From contig CAAFEX010000033.1 in NCBI GenBank assembly GCA_900762015.1, positions 1-7,171 of the forward strand: a DNA stretch of 7,171 bases, read 5' to 3'. Below, piece by piece: positions 6,692-7,171 of the stretch. The notes under the pieces were generated by a model. That model saw only the letters and a list, made by a program, of their open reading frames with translations, was not told the origin of the DNA and ran no database searches. A program made the translations under genes and the position numbers. How positions within the stretch are numbered: the first letter of the stretch is position 1; every line of letters begins with the position of its first letter. This DNA comes from an uncultured Collinsella sp. (GTDB lineage: Bacteria > Actinomycetota > Coriobacteriia > Coriobacteriales > Coriobacteriaceae).

Positions 6692-6709
6692 TATGAATAA
6701 GAATGATTG
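6692..6709 (+). promoter_or_regulatory. Possible ArgR/AhrC operator (ARG box)
   Basis: The 14 bases TATGAATAAGAATG (6692-6705) match 12 of the first 14 positions of the Bacillus-type ARG box as I recall it (CATGAATAAAAATK); the last four positions do not match well. Further TGAAT half-site-like words lie at 6715-6719 and 6736-6740. Arginine deiminase genes are controlled by ArgR-type regulators in several Gram-positive bacteria, so the location upstream of arcA makes sense. It is about 350 bases from the start codon, and AT-rich sequence raises the chance of a fortuitous match. Confidence 0.3.
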
Positions 6710-6779
6710 CGAGCTGAATATAATCGAATCCAAATTGAATCATGAACAAACGACATATATATGCAGAAAACCGTTTTAG
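6693..6779 (+). CDS. Possible 28-residue small ORF
   Basis: An ATG at 6693, preceded by GGTGAGG (6682-6688) four bases upstream, opens a 28-codon frame ending in TAG. The peptide starts MNKNDCELNII and ends YICRKPF; it is polar, has two cysteines and no clear membrane segment. I do not recognise it. The frame sits inside the AT-rich part and may be a chance ORF, a remnant of a foreign gene or a small peptide gene. Confidence 0.2.
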   Translation: MNKNDCELNIIESKLNHEQTTYICRKPF

Positions 6780-6896
6780 CTATGCAATTCCTAAACATGA
6801 AAATATTTGTGCAATCTAGCTTAATTCCTTAGAAAAAAGAACATTTACCTTTGAAAACCTGCTTTAGAGAACCGAAGTGCATCATGGGGGAATCAT

Positions 6897-6971
6897 ATGA
6901 GATATACCGTTCATCGCACTTTGCTGACCGTTCGGGGGCGAGGTGGAATTGCAGGTGGTTTTTGGATATAA
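6897..6971 (+). CDS. Possible 24-residue arginine-containing leader peptide of arcA
   Basis: An ATG at 6897 has GGGGG (6886-6890) at an ideal six-base spacing, though this is a G-rich variant of the usual ribosome binding site. The frame runs 24 codons to TAA. The peptide starts MRYTVHRTLLTVRGRGG and contains four arginines (residues 2, 7, 13, 15), written AGA, CGC, CGG and CGA, of which AGA and CGA are likely rare in this GC-rich genome. It is followed by two hairpins before arcA. This arrangement resembles an amino-acid leader peptide, but the frame is short and could be fortuitous. If transcription starts at the TATAAC near 6967 the peptide would not be in the arcA mRNA. Confidence 0.25.
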   Translation: MRYTVHRTLLTVRGRGGIAGGFWI

Positions 6972-6988
6972 CTAGAGCTGTCAGCAAG

Positions 6989-7013
6989 CAGCGTCCCATA
7001 CGGAGGGGCGCTG
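6989..7013 (+). other. Hairpin 1 in the arcA leader
   Basis: CAGCGTCCC (6989-6997) pairs with GGGGCGCTG (7005-7013) through nine pairs, one of them G-U, around a seven-base loop. TCAGC (6981-6985) can instead pair with GCTGA (7010-7014), so two mutually exclusive folds exist. No T-run follows, so it is not a simple terminator; regulatory leader structure is possible. Confidence 0.4.
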
Positions 7014-7018
7014 ATACA

Positions 7019-7038
7019 TTCGGCCAGTAAGGCCCGAA
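7019..7038 (+). other. Hairpin 2 in the arcA leader
   Basis: TTCGGCC (7019-7025) pairs with GGCCCGAA (7031-7038) with one bulged C, around the loop AGTAA. It ends only eight bases before the TAGGAGG motif, so it could influence ribosome access to arcA. The stem is short and its role is inferred from position. Confidence 0.35.
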
Positions 7039-7045
7039 AGAAAGG

Positions 7046-7052
7046 TAGGAGG
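7046..7052 (+). promoter_or_regulatory. Unusually close ribosome binding site of arcA
   Basis: TAGGAGG is a near-perfect anti-16S match but ends only two bases before the arcA ATG, tighter than the usual five to nine. AAAGG (7041-7045), nine bases upstream, may be the working site. The start is nevertheless secure because the encoded N-terminus matches ArcA. Confidence 0.5.
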
Positions 7053-7054
7053 CC

Positions 7055-7171
7055 ATGACGAAAGGTCTGCACGTGCCTTCCGAGATCGGCAAGCTCAGGA
7101 AGGTCTGCCTGCACCGTCCCGGCGACGAGCTCCTCAACCTGCCGCCCGACGAGCTCGAGCGACTCCTGTTC
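7055..7171 (+). CDS. arcA: Arginine deiminase (N-terminal part, cut by window end)
   Basis: The first 39 codons of an arginine deiminase, which hydrolyses L-arginine to citrulline and ammonia, the first step of the ATP-yielding arginine deiminase pathway. The N-terminus HVPSEIGKLRKVCLHRPGDE (6-25) followed by LLNLPPDELERLLF is characteristic of ArcA. The catalytic Cys, His and Asp/Glu residues lie beyond the window. The frame is open to the last base. It is divergent from ppk and preceded by a long structured, AT-rich leader region, which suggests regulated expression. Carbamoyltransferase, carbamate kinase and an arginine/ornithine antiporter gene would be expected further right, but none can be seen here. 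Confidence 0.9.
   Translation, partial: MTKGLHVPSEIGKLRKVCLHRPGDELLNLPPDELERLLF

Larger units (their letters stand above)
6561..7054. other. Long AT-rich divergent regulatory region between ppk and arcA
   Basis: No ordinary gene is visible in this stretch. Composition changes sharply from the GC-rich coding sequence: bases 6721-6780 have only 19 G/C out of 60. The stretch contains two short frames with plausible ribosome binding sites (6693-6779 and 6897-6971), a possible arginine-repressor box (6692-6709), several AT-rich -10-like sequences and two hairpins just before arcA. Candidate plus-strand promoters include TTGAAT (6735-6740) with TATATG (6758-6763) at 17-base spacing, and a lone -10-like TATAAC (6967-6972). 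In AT-rich DNA such matches are expected by chance, so none is secure. Confidence 0.6.

Noticed and set aside
6773..6785. GTTTTAGCTATGC, resembling the start of type II CRISPR repeats
   Set aside because: A single copy with no second repeat, spacer pattern or anti-repeat in the window; chance likeness.
6972..7058. Frame ending in TGA that overlaps the arcA ATG
   Set aside because: It has no ATG, GTG or TTG start codon after the preceding stop.
6829..7137. 102-codon minus-strand frame
   Set aside because: Lies antisense to the arcA start and across AT-rich intergenic DNA; no recognised protein.

Overview
The window is GC-rich chromosomal sequence that looks like a gut Coriobacteriia actinobacterium, most likely Collinsella or a close relative. 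This rests on coding style, an arginine deiminase gene, and protein features I associate with that group. No search was run, so the genus is an inference.

Layout. Bases 1-350 carry no convincing gene. They hold two long nested palindromes (11-120 and 211-339) separated by 90 bp. Bases 351-6497 hold five genes, all on the minus strand, in transcription order: ppk (polyphosphate kinase), an RlmD-type rRNA uracil methyltransferase, a DJ-1/PfpI protein, a Maf nucleotide pyrophosphatase and a P1/DmpA-family peptidase. A good terminator separates ppk from the methyltransferase gene. The DJ-1 and maf genes overlap by four bases (ATGA), and a second hairpin follows maf. So there are probably three or four short transcription units rather than one operon. 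Bases 6498-7054 form a divergent regulatory region, strikingly AT-rich in the middle. The arginine deiminase gene arcA starts at 7055 on the plus strand and runs off the window.

How the genes fit together. Most are housekeeping or stress functions. PPK1 makes polyphosphate, Maf removes non-canonical nucleotides, DJ-1 proteins act in thiol or carbonyl stress, and RlmD modifies 23S rRNA. ArcA opens the arginine deiminase pathway, an ATP-yielding fermentation, and its long leader may carry regulation.

The most interesting signal is the pair of nested palindromes. Read on opposite strands they are homologous. Short unpaired blocks are conserved (ACAGTCCT, CACATTAAGTG, TGCGGAACT, GTTTG/CAAAC), while every stem has changed sequence but kept its pairing. 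That is a covariation signature of a structured RNA or a structured DNA site. Also notable: a PPK1 with leucine at one of the usual catalytic-histidine positions and a Pro/Glu/Ala-rich C-terminal extension, and a possible short leader peptide plus tandem hairpins ahead of arcA.
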